Assembly: GCA_964590315.1 (NCBI GenBank)
Contig: CAZPVS010000001.1
Coordinates: 1-64,000, forward strand
Direction of reading: 5' to 3'
Length of the DNA: 64,000 bases
Source of the DNA: JALRHH01 sp964590315
GTDB taxonomy: Bacteria; Patescibacteriota; Saccharimonadia; Saccharimonadales; JALRHH01
Shown here: positions 50,821 to 57,772 of the stretch, in pieces
How the letters are laid out: each line of letters starts with the position of its first letter
How positions within the stretch are numbered: position 1 is the stretch's first letter
The notes under the pieces: generated by a model
Databases searched by the model: none
Seen by the model: only the letters and a program-made list of their open reading frames with translations
Told to the model about the DNA's origin: nothing
Translations under genes and position numbers: made by a program

Positions 50821-52431
50821 ATGTTCCCAAAACTCATATATTTCTTGTATGTCCGTAAGAGTACCGATGTAGAGGACAAACAAGTGTTATCTATTGCGGC
50901 GCAAATTGCCGAACTCAAAGAGTTCGCCGCTCGCATGGGCATATACATCGTCGAGGCCATCATAGAAAAGCAGACAGCCAAAAAGCCAGGACGAAAAAAG
51001 TTTAACAAAATGCTGGAGCGCATAGAAAACGGCGAAGCTAACGGGATTTTAGCGTGGATGCCTGATCGACTGTCGCGCAATTCGATAGATAGCGGCAAGA
51101 TTATTTATATGCTCGACGAGCATGTTTTACTCGACTTAAAGTTTCCGCATTTCTGGTTTGAGAATACGCCACAAGGAAAATACATGCTGGCTAATGAGTT
51201 CAATTCGTCCAAGCAATACGTGGACAATTTGTCGGTAAACACCAAGCGAGGGCTACGCCAAAAGGTGCGCGAGGGCTATTACCCAAGTCGTGCGCCGATT
51301 GGCTATTATAACGACATCAAGACCAAGACGGCAAAAGTGGACAAACGGCATGCGCCGATTGTCCGTCAAGCGTTCGAATTGTACGCTGGCGGCGATAAAC
51401 GATTAGACGAAATCGCGGACTTTCTGTATGCCAATGGCATACAGACACGCAGCGGTAAAGTGCGCGGCAAGAAAACGACAGGCAAAAAGCCGTATCATAA
51501 AAATCGTATCAAGCGTATGCTGACAAATCCGTTTTATTATGGACATTTTTGCTATCTCGGCGAAATCCATGAGGGCAACCATAAAGCTATTGTCTCGAAA
51601 CGGCTTTTTGACCAAGTGCAAACGGTGCTAGAGCGTCGCGGCAAGCCGCGCCACAAGGCGAAGAATGAGCCAAAACCGCTCTGCGGTTTGGTATATTGCT
51701 CGTGCGGCATGATGTTCACCTCAGAACGTCAGACAAAACGACAGAAAAATGGCAATGTGCATATCTATGATTATTATCGTTGCACGCGCAAGAGCAAGAC
51801 AGTTGTTTGTCGTGAGCCACATATTCGCGCCGAAGAGCTGGACAAACAACTGTCTGCGTTACTGGCTGGCTTTTCTTTACCCATTGCGTGGGCGGACAAA
51901 CTGCGCGAGCTAATGCGCAAGGACGAGATGAGTGAAAAGGTGGACTATGAACGTATTATCGGGAATGATAAAGACAAAATCGCGCAGTTGTCTGAGAAAA
52001 TGCAGCGATTGCTTGATGGCTACCTAGACGGCGACATTGAGCGCGAATTATACCAAGACAAACGCGCGGAATTACTTGGACAGAAGAAACGGCTGGAAGA
52101 AAAAATTGAGCAAGCGACGGTGGGCGTTTTGACGTGGGTCGAACCGATGAATACATGGCTTGAGCGAGCCGTTTCTATCTGTAAAATCGCAAAGAGTGAT
52201 GACTTACTCGCCAAAAAGTCGCTTTGCCTCGAAATCTTCGGGTCGAACCTAAAAATGCAAAACAAAAATGTCGTCGCACGCGACGACCAATTTCCCAATT
52301 CCCCCCAAGCAAACAGCTGGCTCGCGCTGCGCGCGGCCAGAGAAAAAGCCGCCCATTCGGGCGACCAAATCTCAGAAAGTTCCATTTTGGTGGGGGTGGT
52401 AGGAATCGAACCTACTACCAAGTGGTTATGA
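50821..52431 (+). CDS. Large serine recombinase
   Basis: 536 residues. The resolvase domain has YVRKSTD with nucleophile Ser14 and MPDRLSRNSIDSGKI; the recombinase domain spans about 150-270 (GYYPSRAPIGYYNDIKT, KRMLTNPFYYGHFCY). A zinc ribbon follows (VYCSCGMMF, YYRCTRKSKTVVC), then a coiled coil (KIAQLSEKMQRLLDGYLDGD). It probably integrates and excises this element. ATG 50821 follows AAAGGTGG; a TTG at 50776 lies inside the leader stem. The last 48 residues are encoded by the 106-bp repeat and the tRNA, and the stop lies within the tRNA anticodon arm. Confidence 0.92.
   Translation: MFPKLIYFLYVRKSTDVEDKQVLSIAAQIAELKEFAARMGIYIVEAIIEKQTAKKPGRKKFNKMLERIENGEANGILAWMPDRLSRNSIDSGKIIYMLDEHVLLDLKFPHFWFENTPQGKYMLANEFNSSKQYVDNLSVNTKRGLRQKVREGYYPSRAPIGYYNDIKTKTAKVDKRHAPIVRQAFELYAGGDKRLDEIADFLYANGIQTRSGKVRGKKTTGKKPYHKNRIKRMLTNPFYYGHFCYLGEIHEGNHKAIVSKRLFDQVQTVLERRGKPRHKAKNEPKPLCGLVYCSCGMMFTSERQTKRQKNGNVHIYDYYRCTRKSKTVVCREPHIRAEELDKQLSALLAGFSLPIAWADKLRELMRKDEMSEKVDYERIIGNDKDKIAQLSEKMQRLLDGYLDGDIERELYQDKRAELLGQKKRLEEKIEQATVGVLTWVEPMNTWLERAVSICKIAKSDDLLAKKSLCLEIFGSNLKMQNKNVVARDDQFPNSPQANSWLALRAAREKAAHSGDQISESSILVGVVGIEPTTKWL
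52288..52393 (-). repeat. 106-bp inverted repeat, right copy (attL side)
   Basis: Overlaps the recombinase 3' end and the last six bases of the tRNA. On the minus strand it gives the tRNA a terminator (52343-52363). Its inner edge is followed by hairpin GTCGTCGC-AC-GCGACGAC (52270-52287). Confidence 0.95.
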
Positions 52432-52463
52432 GCCGCCTGCTCTAACCGATGAGCTACACCCCC
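52388..52463 (-). tRNA. tRNA with CAU anticodon, probably tRNA-Ile2
   Basis: Acceptor GGGGGTG pairs fully with CACCCCC, discriminator A, encoded CCA. D arm GCTC...GAGC, T arm GTAGG-TTCGATT-CCTAC. The anticodon loop CTCATAA has CAU. The stretch GAGCAGGCGGCTCATAA resembles tRNA-Ile2 (lysidine-modified) more than elongator tRNA-Met. The anticodon stem has a C29-A41 mismatch and a G-U pair. Its CCA end is the integration site of the 46481-52393 element. Confidence 0.93.
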
Positions 52464-52541
52464 TCGATTAGAAACTTAATCGTTTCTGATAGTATTGTAA
52501 CAGAGGAGAGTATAGCATTTAATGTATAATTAACTCCAGTG

Positions 52542-52991
52542 ATGATAGAAAAAATCAAAAAATATCAGCATTCAACGCTCGTACAGCAATTTCGAGACAT
52601 TCGGTTTGTCGGCTTCGTGGTCTTTGGCATCCTTGTTTTGTTGGTGAGCTGGAGCGGTGTTTCGGTAATTGAGACGAATTATGAGCTCCAGAAGCAAGTT
52701 TCACAGCTTGAGCAAGAGATTGATGTTGCAGAACTTGAGAACAACAACCTTCGTTTGCAAAACGAATACTACAACAGCACACAATACCTGGAGTTGACCG
52801 CGCGGCGGCAATTTGGGAAAGGCCTACCAGGAGAAACATTACTGTTGGTGCCCGATACGGTCGCGCTTAAATACACCAAGGACATATCCAAAGCAGTTGA
52901 AGAAAGCACACGTGAGCCACTACTCACCAAGCCGCGATATCAGCAGAATCTTGAGGCTTGGATAGACTTCTTTACGCACCGTGATAGCTAA
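52542..52991 (+). CDS. FtsB/DivIC-like septum protein
   Basis: 149 residues. One N-terminal helix (FVGFVVFGILVLLVSWSGVS) is followed by a heptad coiled coil (YELQKQVSQLEQEIDVAELE, NNNLRLQNEYY) and a short outer tail, the layout of divisome linker proteins that bind FtsL and FtsQ. TATAAT at 52525-52530 is 8 nt before a GTG (52539) and 11 nt before this ATG, so it is nearly leaderless. It is the only core gene between the two tRNA islands. Confidence 0.82.
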   Translation: MIEKIKKYQHSTLVQQFRDIRFVGFVVFGILVLLVSWSGVSVIETNYELQKQVSQLEQEIDVAELENNNLRLQNEYYNSTQYLELTARRQFGKGLPGETLLLVPDTVALKYTKDISKAVEESTREPLLTKPRYQQNLEAWIDFFTHRDS

Positions 52992-53039
52992 GATTGACAT
53001 AAGTACCTCTGTTTGATACTATATGTCAGCTAAACAGCG

Positions 53040-53067
53040 GCAGGAACGGGCGAATGTCCGTTCCTGC
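53040..53067 (+). other. 10-bp perfect hairpin upstream of tRNA-fMet
   Basis: GCAGGAACGG (53040-53049), eight-base loop, CCGTTCCTGC (53058-53067). No T-run follows, so it is not a standard terminator. It ends 6 nt before the tRNA and may influence its 5' processing. Confidence 0.6.
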
Positions 53068-53073
53068 AACTAC

Positions 53074-53148
53074 CGCGGGGTAGAGCAGTGGCAGCTCGTG
53101 TGGCTCATAACCACAAGGTCGCAGGTTCGAGTCCTGCCCCCGCTACCA
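53074..53148 (+). tRNA. Initiator tRNA-fMet (CAU)
   Basis: CGCGGGG and CCCCGCT form the acceptor with a 1-72 mismatch (C-U), the initiator mark. The anticodon stem GTGTGG-CTCATAA-CCACAA includes the G-C run expected of initiators. T arm GCAGG-TTCGAGT-CCTGC, encoded CCA. Its last 16 bases recur at 56892-56907. Confidence 0.97.
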
Positions 53149-53151
53149 TTT

Positions 53152-53994
53152 CTATGTAACATAGAAATTACTAGAACCGTTACGCGGTTCTTTTAATTTC
53201 AGAGATTCTAGCAATTTAGATTTAACAACTTTGTTACTAAAAATAACTAGGTCATCTTCTAACTTAATGTCATGACCGTCTAGGTTATACGCGACACCAC
53301 CAGCTTCTTGAATTATTAGTAAGCCTGCGGCTATGTCGTATTTTTGAGCAATACCACTAATCAAAAACTCAACTGCACCTTCTGCTACTGCCGGCAAGTC
53401 AAATACTGCAACACCAAAAACACGAATCATATTTATTTGGTCTGCCAGTTTGAGCATAAGCTCTGTGCTTTTATTTGTTGATTTACCAACTTTGGCATCA
53501 AAGATTCCAATTGCGTCATTGAGGTCTCGCTCAGATACATTCAAATTACTTTTCTCGCCTGTTAAATTATTTCTATACTGGGCACCTTCACCTTTTGTGG
53601 CAGTATAAATCTCTTGGTTAAGGGGGCGATGGATTAATCCATAGATTGGAATGCCGTCCTTAACGATTGCTAGCTGAAAGCCGCATAGTGGAAGCCCTCT
53701 GATATAATTATTGGTACCATCAATAGGATCTACTACCCATTCAAAACCATTTTTTGATTCGACCCCTACATTTTCTTCTCCATAGAAACCATCGTCTGTA
53801 AACTGTTGAAGAACAGTTTTGACCGCCATGGATTCTATGTTTTTATCAAGTTCCGTAGCATAATCATGTGCTTGCTTTTCTTCGAAACGCATTTTTTTGT
53901 GGAATAAATCAGAAATCAGTGAGCCAGCGTTGCTGGCAATATATTCAGCTACAGGAATACGTTTATTTAATTCTTGTTTTATGTCATCAGTCAT
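53152..53994 (-). CDS. Inositol-monophosphatase-family phosphatase (module 1)
   Basis: 280 residues. FYGEENVG (first acidic motif), WVVDPIDGTNNYIRGLPLCG (metal-binding DPxDGT) and YDIAAGLLIIQEAGGVAYN (WDxxAG variant with tyrosine) define the family. It may act on inositol phosphate, fructose bisphosphate or 3'-phosphoadenosine phosphate. TAAAAT ends 7 nt before the ATG, so it is leaderless. Its last codons include the hairpin GAACCG-TTACG-CGGTTC that would terminate the tRNA-fMet transcript. Confidence 0.88.
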   Translation of the reverse strand: MTDDIKQELNKRIPVAEYIASNAGSLISDLFHKKMRFEEKQAHDYATELDKNIESMAVKTVLQQFTDDGFYGEENVGVESKNGFEWVVDPIDGTNNYIRGLPLCGFQLAIVKDGIPIYGLIHRPLNQEIYTATKGEGAQYRNNLTGEKSNLNVSERDLNDAIGIFDAKVGKSTNKSTELMLKLADQINMIRVFGVAVFDLPAVAEGAVEFLISGIAQKYDIAAGLLIIQEAGGVAYNLDGHDIKLEDDLVIFSNKVVKSKLLESLKLKEPRNGSSNFYVT

Positions 53995-54102
53995 TCAATA
54001 TATTTTACTCTATAATAGATGGTTCGAGTATTAACTGTTGGACCAAACTATACTGTTTTTAGTCATATCGTTATTCCAACGAAGTAATTCTAAAGAAATT
54101 GG

Positions 54103-54131
54103 GTTCCAATTCGAATGGACATACTCTACCA
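54103..54131 (+). repeat. Module end repeat R1
   Basis: GTTCCAATTCG, 12 nt, CTACCA. A terminator follows (GACCTCAGA with TCTGGGGTC then TTTT, 54145-54171). TTATTCCA lies 32 bp upstream, resembling the TTGTATCCA of R2 and R3. Confidence 0.8.
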
Positions 54132-54207
54132 AGCATAAGCATTATGACCTCAGAGGAATCTGGGGTCTTTTACTTGATTAAACAATTTTTGGCTTATACT
54201 ACTCTTC

Positions 54208-55077
54208 ATGTGGTTTATTTACGCCCTACTTGGAGCAATCGGTAAGTCTTACTCGGGATTTTTTAGGAAGAAAATCGCCAAAAGTGTCAGTGGCTCAATG
54301 TACATCTGGATTGGGTATACGTTAATACTTGTTGTTATGACGCCCTTCATGGTTCCACAAGCTTCAGCTGTTATCGATTCGTTGGTGAAATACCCGCTTG
54401 TTGTATTTGGAGCTGCCTTCTCTTACATGGTGGCTACTCAATTAAACCTTGAGGCTTTAAAGCGTGAGGACTTATCCTATACAGCACCTTTAAATGCTTT
54501 TGTACCTGTCTTCACACTCGCAATAGCCGTTCCTATTCTTGGTGAAACACCGCCCAGGTTTGGCTTACTTGGCATAGCAATCGTTGTAGCAGGCGCCTAC
54601 ATTGTTAGTATTAAGCCTGAACGAATACATTGGTATGACCCCCTTAAGCGATTGGCTACCAGTACTGGGGCGCAGCTAACACTGGGTGTAGCACTTTGCT
54701 ATGCAATCAACACAATTCTTATGAAGGTTCTAACAAATAACGACTTTAACGCTTTTGTAGTTTTATACGTAACCACGCTCGTTGGGTGGCTACTACTTAT
54801 TAACGTACCTATATCTCGTAGAAATGAGTTTAAGGAGATTAAAAGTTCTGACAGGTTCTCAGTCCTAGGTGGTAGTTTAGGCTCATTTGCTGGTAGCTTT
54901 TTCCATATTCTTGCGCTATCAAACACATACACCAGTTATGCAACTGCAGTACGCCGTCTTGATTCTGTAATATCAGTTCTACTGGGCTGGCGCTTCTTAA
55001 AAGAGAAAAGTATTCGTGTTAAGTTAGTGGGCAGCATTGTTATGACCATCGGTGCTGCTGTAATGCTAGTTGCCTAG
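54208..55077 (+). CDS. EamA/DMT-family transporter (module 2)
   Basis: 289 residues with ten helices in two halves. The first half ends APLNAFVPVFTLAIAVPILG and the second YTSYATAVRRLDSVISVLLG, the EamA repeats with their conserved proline-containing hairpins. Small-metabolite exporter or importer; substrate unknown. TATACT (54195-54200) ends 7 nt before the ATG, so it carries its own leaderless promoter. Confidence 0.88.
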   Translation: MWFIYALLGAIGKSYSGFFRKKIAKSVSGSMYIWIGYTLILVVMTPFMVPQASAVIDSLVKYPLVVFGAAFSYMVATQLNLEALKREDLSYTAPLNAFVPVFTLAIAVPILGETPPRFGLLGIAIVVAGAYIVSIKPERIHWYDPLKRLATSTGAQLTLGVALCYAINTILMKVLTNNDFNAFVVLYVTTLVGWLLLINVPISRRNEFKEIKSSDRFSVLGGSLGSFAGSFFHILALSNTYTSYATAVRRLDSVISVLLGWRFLKEKSIRVKLVGSIVMTIGAAVMLVA

Positions 55078-55094
55078 TTGTTCTAGTCTGCTGC

Positions 55095-55190
55095 GGTAGA
55101 GTAACTTAGCCCTGTTCTCTCTAGAGAGTTGTATCCATCTACTTAGTTCCGTAAGGATATCGTTCCAATTCGATTGTACTTGGGCTACCA
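55095..55190 (+). repeat. Module end repeat R2
   Basis: Blocks GGTAGAG (55095), TTGTATCCA (55129) and GTTCCAATTCG (55162), then N12 and CTACCA (55185). Spacing equals R3 within 1 bp. A terminator follows: GACCTC with GAGGTC then TTTT (55201-55224). Confidence 0.82.
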
Positions 55191-55263
55191 TAAGCACTTT
55201 GACCTCTATTAATCAGAGGTCTTTTATATTGACAATTCGTATATTTTGTGCTAATATATAATT

Positions 55264-56589
55264 ATGGACCAAATACCTGATTCGGAATTAGTTTCATCCG
55301 CTCGTAGGCATGATGTCGAATCTAAAATATTTGATGGTAGCGCGAGTAAGGCTGAAGTCCGCGATTGGTATTTCTCTTTAGACCCCCTGAGGGACGACTA
55401 CTATGCATCCCTTACAGAATCTTCTTTAGGTACAACTGAATCGGACCTAGTTCTTCATAACGTTGAGTATTCGCTCAGCCAGGTAGCATTGTATGGCACA
55501 GCTGCACAAATACTTTCGGATGATAAAATCGAACATACTAAGCTTAGTGTTCCAATTAATACCTCTCCTTTTGGTCGGCAAAAATCTGAAGACACTAAGC
55601 CTCAGTTCAAGCATGTAGAATACAGCCAATTCAGTATTACCAAGCTCAAAGATATTGAATCTATAAATGAGCTGAACATTGCTCAGGACTGTTTTTCTCG
55701 AGCAAGTCGATATTGTTTAGATGTACTACGCGTACTAGAGAATAACGAATCCGAGAAGAAATTCGTAGACTCTTTATTCGAGCTACAACGTTACTATGAT
55801 CGACAGTCTGTTTATGCAAATAAAACCGTAACCAGCCTAGCAGCAGGGTGGTTATTAACTGGATCAGAAGAGCTCAGGCCTGAGCCTCATGTACTCGACT
55901 CGATTATAGATGCTCAAATGCAGTGGCTTGGAAGCCAATTTTATAACCTGGGCATCAATAAAGATTATTCATCCCTTAAACCGGCTTTCTCAAACACAAT
56001 TGAGACGATTGAAGAGTTTATAATTAATCCGACGAAAAATGCGGGTCGTAAAACTGTAAAAGATCCAGCTATGAAGGGTTATTTGCATGAATTGCTTTGG
56101 ATGCTCGACGCAAACTTCGTCTTAAGTAATAAATATGAAAATCTGGGACCATGTGTGGTCCCGGCTCCATTAGGTTTTGACCGTCCCGAAATCAATCATC
56201 CAGAGTTGAAACGAGGCTACGACATGGTATTGGTAGGTCACCACGCAAGAATGCCGATACAGCTAAAATCTGGTGCATTTAGTGCAAGCCGACATAAGTA
56301 TGATGAACGGATATATCTAGCACAGGAAACCAACTTCAAAGATGTGGATTTAAGAAGACTGTCATCGAGAATTAATGATTACAGAAAATGGATAGAGAGT
56401 GATTTCAATGATAGCTCTATGGCTGATAAGATTTCATCCAGAATTTTAGCAACAGTACCTGAAGCCATTGTCGCCCTCGAAGAGTATGATGCTATTGGTC
56501 GGGTTGATGAGGCGGTAGTTAAACAATTAGGGAAGCAAGGCGTTCAGTTCCTGTCTAACACTTACCCGATTTATAAGCCTAAGAAGTGA
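55264..56589 (+). CDS. Putative PD-(D/E)XK nuclease-like protein (module 3)
   Basis: 441 residues, soluble. The first 250 residues are helical with no known motif. The C-terminal part has KGYLHELLWMLDANFVLS, then RGYDMVLVGHHARMPIQLKS: an acidic residue, an Asp and a QxK spaced as in PD-(D/E)XK nucleases. A DNA-cutting or defence role is plausible but not shown. TTGACA-N17-TAATAT (55229-55257) ends 6 nt before the ATG, so it is leaderless. More AT-rich than neighbouring core genes. Confidence 0.6.
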   Translation: MDQIPDSELVSSARRHDVESKIFDGSASKAEVRDWYFSLDPLRDDYYASLTESSLGTTESDLVLHNVEYSLSQVALYGTAAQILSDDKIEHTKLSVPINTSPFGRQKSEDTKPQFKHVEYSQFSITKLKDIESINELNIAQDCFSRASRYCLDVLRVLENNESEKKFVDSLFELQRYYDRQSVYANKTVTSLAAGWLLTGSEELRPEPHVLDSIIDAQMQWLGSQFYNLGINKDYSSLKPAFSNTIETIEEFIINPTKNAGRKTVKDPAMKGYLHELLWMLDANFVLSNKYENLGPCVVPAPLGFDRPEINHPELKRGYDMVLVGHHARMPIQLKSGAFSASRHKYDERIYLAQETNFKDVDLRRLSSRINDYRKWIESDFNDSSMADKISSRILATVPEAIVALEEYDAIGRVDEAVVKQLGKQGVQFLSNTYPIYKPKK

Positions 56590-57049
56590 GAATTAGTAAC
56601 ATTTTCATTCCTCTATCTCTCGGGTAGAGCAGCCCTCAGACCGTCTGCTTCAGAAAATTGTATCCACCTTACTATTTCTTTGCATATTTCGTTCCAATTC
56701 GGGCGTACCTGGGCTACCAAGAGAAATTTGAAACCGTCCCATCTGGGGCGGTTTTTAATTTCTCCTTGTATCGGCGCAAGCCCCTAACCTGCGTCCTGCC
56801 AGCTTCAGATGGCGAGGTCGCACGGTTCGTTCGTAACGAGCACGCGCAGGTGCTTGCACCGAGCATGCTCGGCAACGTGCCGCAGGCAGCCCCTGCCCCC
56901 GCTACCAAGCAAAAAGAATAACCGGAAGTAGTCTTTCTTCGTGGTAGGGAACTGGTCGGTGAAGTAAGCCCCCACCCCCTAAACCCTGTACATCTACGAC
57001 TACTTGTGTTTATTATTGAGCTATTACATAAAAACGGGATTACCCTTAA
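56590..57049 (+). repeat. Module end R3, gene-free 188-bp module and outer tRNA-end copy
   Basis: R3: GGTAGAG (56623), TTGTATCCA (56658), GTTCCAATTCG (56691), CTACCA (56714-56719); then terminator ACCGTCCC-ATCT-GGGGCGGT plus TTTT (56732-56756). The next 150 bp have no credible gene but several hairpins, including GGTGC-TT-GCACC and the 14-bp palindrome CCGAGCATGCTCGG. 56892-56907 repeats the last 16 bases of tRNA-fMet. From 56908 to 57049 I see nothing specific. Confidence 0.7.
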
Positions 57050-57685
57050 ATGGCCAGTGCTGCAAAACTACATACCAGGATTAAGCGCTATTTCATATTT
57101 TTTTCTATCGTAGGACTGCTACTGTTGTCGCTCATAGTTCTGCTAACGGTGAATCTGGTGCGGCAACACGAGCTGGTGAGCAAATATGAGCTTCTAGAGA
57201 AGATTGATAATCAAGCGTGCCGCTATCTTGACAGACAAGCAGGGGTGAACGGAGGATTCGATCTTGAAGCTGACTCGCCGCAGGATAAGCCTCGTCTGAC
57301 ATACTGGTGTCTGACCGGCGAGCGAGTGTTTGCCAGACAAGTGCAGGATAAGTTTGTGGATGAGTATGATTTTGGCGCCCGCGTGCTGTACTTTAGTTCC
57401 CGAGAGGAAGCAGAGAAACATGCGCAGCAGAGCCTGAGTCCTCTCCGAAACTGGGGAGTTGATGAAGAAGGCCAACGCAACGGTATGCCACAAACATCTC
57501 GGTTTACGTTCATTGTCAGCGATGTTGAGCATCCGTATTTTGACGCGTATACCGTCAAAGCAAACGCTGTATTACGGGTTAGCCTCCCGTGCGGCACCCC
57601 TGAAGAGCGGTATGATCTTGTGGCCTGTCAGGCCCAGGCTGACGCACTATTAAATAGGGAACTCAAGGGAATAAACGTCCTGTAG
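57050..57685 (+). CDS. Single-helix membrane protein, 211 residues
   Basis: An N-terminal helix (YFIFFSIVGLLLLSLIVLLT) anchors an outer domain with four cysteines (NQACRYLD, TYWCLTGE, SLPCGTPE, LVACQAQ), which could form two disulfides with the DsbA protein. No family recognised. The ATG at 57050 lies after a weak AT-rich region. Confidence 0.6.
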   Translation: MASAAKLHTRIKRYFIFFSIVGLLLLSLIVLLTVNLVRQHELVSKYELLEKIDNQACRYLDRQAGVNGGFDLEADSPQDKPRLTYWCLTGERVFARQVQDKFVDEYDFGARVLYFSSREEAEKHAQQSLSPLRNWGVDEEGQRNGMPQTSRFTFIVSDVEHPYFDAYTVKANAVLRVSLPCGTPEERYDLVACQAQADALLNRELKGINVL

Positions 57686-57772
57686 AACAGAGGTGAATAC
57701 AGGACAGTACTACTAATAGCATATGCTTAGTGGTATTGTAGATTTACTACTATTTAGTAAGAAGGAGTCGAA

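Larger units (their letters stand above)
46481..52393. mobile_element. Integrative element with inverted internal attP, in a CAU tRNA gene
   Basis: The ends share CCACCA, the last six bases of the tRNA. attL (52388-52393) reads tRNA-CCACCA-AAATGGAAC and attR (46481-46486) reads TACAAAG-CCACCA-TAGAATAAG on the minus strand. In the middle, 50500-50505 reads TACAAAG-CCACCA-AAATGGAAC on the plus strand, exactly the joined ends of the element. The parts are: 220-bp repeat, four-gene cargo, inverted 220-bp repeat overlapping a 106-bp repeat, serine recombinase, inverted 106-bp repeat, tRNA. Integration by the encoded recombinase is inference. Confidence 0.88.
53143..56907 (+). mobile_element. Tandem array of gene modules behind tRNA-fMet
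   Basis: CTACCA, the tRNA tail, occurs at 53143, 54126, 55185, 56714 and 56902. Between successive copies lie an inositol-phosphatase-like gene, an EamA transporter, a PD-(D/E)XK-like gene and a 188-bp stretch without a gene. Three of the module ends share GTTCCAATTCG-N12-CTACCA, and each copy of CTACCA except the last is followed by a terminator. The outermost copy repeats 16 bp of the tRNA. No recombinase is present. The reading as successive integrations is inference. Confidence 0.75.

Noticed and set aside
50456..50830. A minus-strand 124-residue ORF over the internal attP and recombinase leader
   Set aside because: It only mirrors the recombinase C-terminal frame through the inverted repeat; its N-terminal part is structured leader DNA. 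No RBS.
55095..56719. Extra tRNA genes in the module end repeats
   Set aside because: GGTAGAG and CTACCA with GGGC/AGCCC pairing look tRNA-like, but no anticodon arm can be drawn and the lengths (83-89 nt) and T loop do not fit. Kept as recombination-site repeats.
56658..56921. 87-residue ORF over the 188-bp module
   Set aside because: It crosses a terminator, palindromes and the tRNA-end copy, and has no RBS; it is non-coding att-type DNA.
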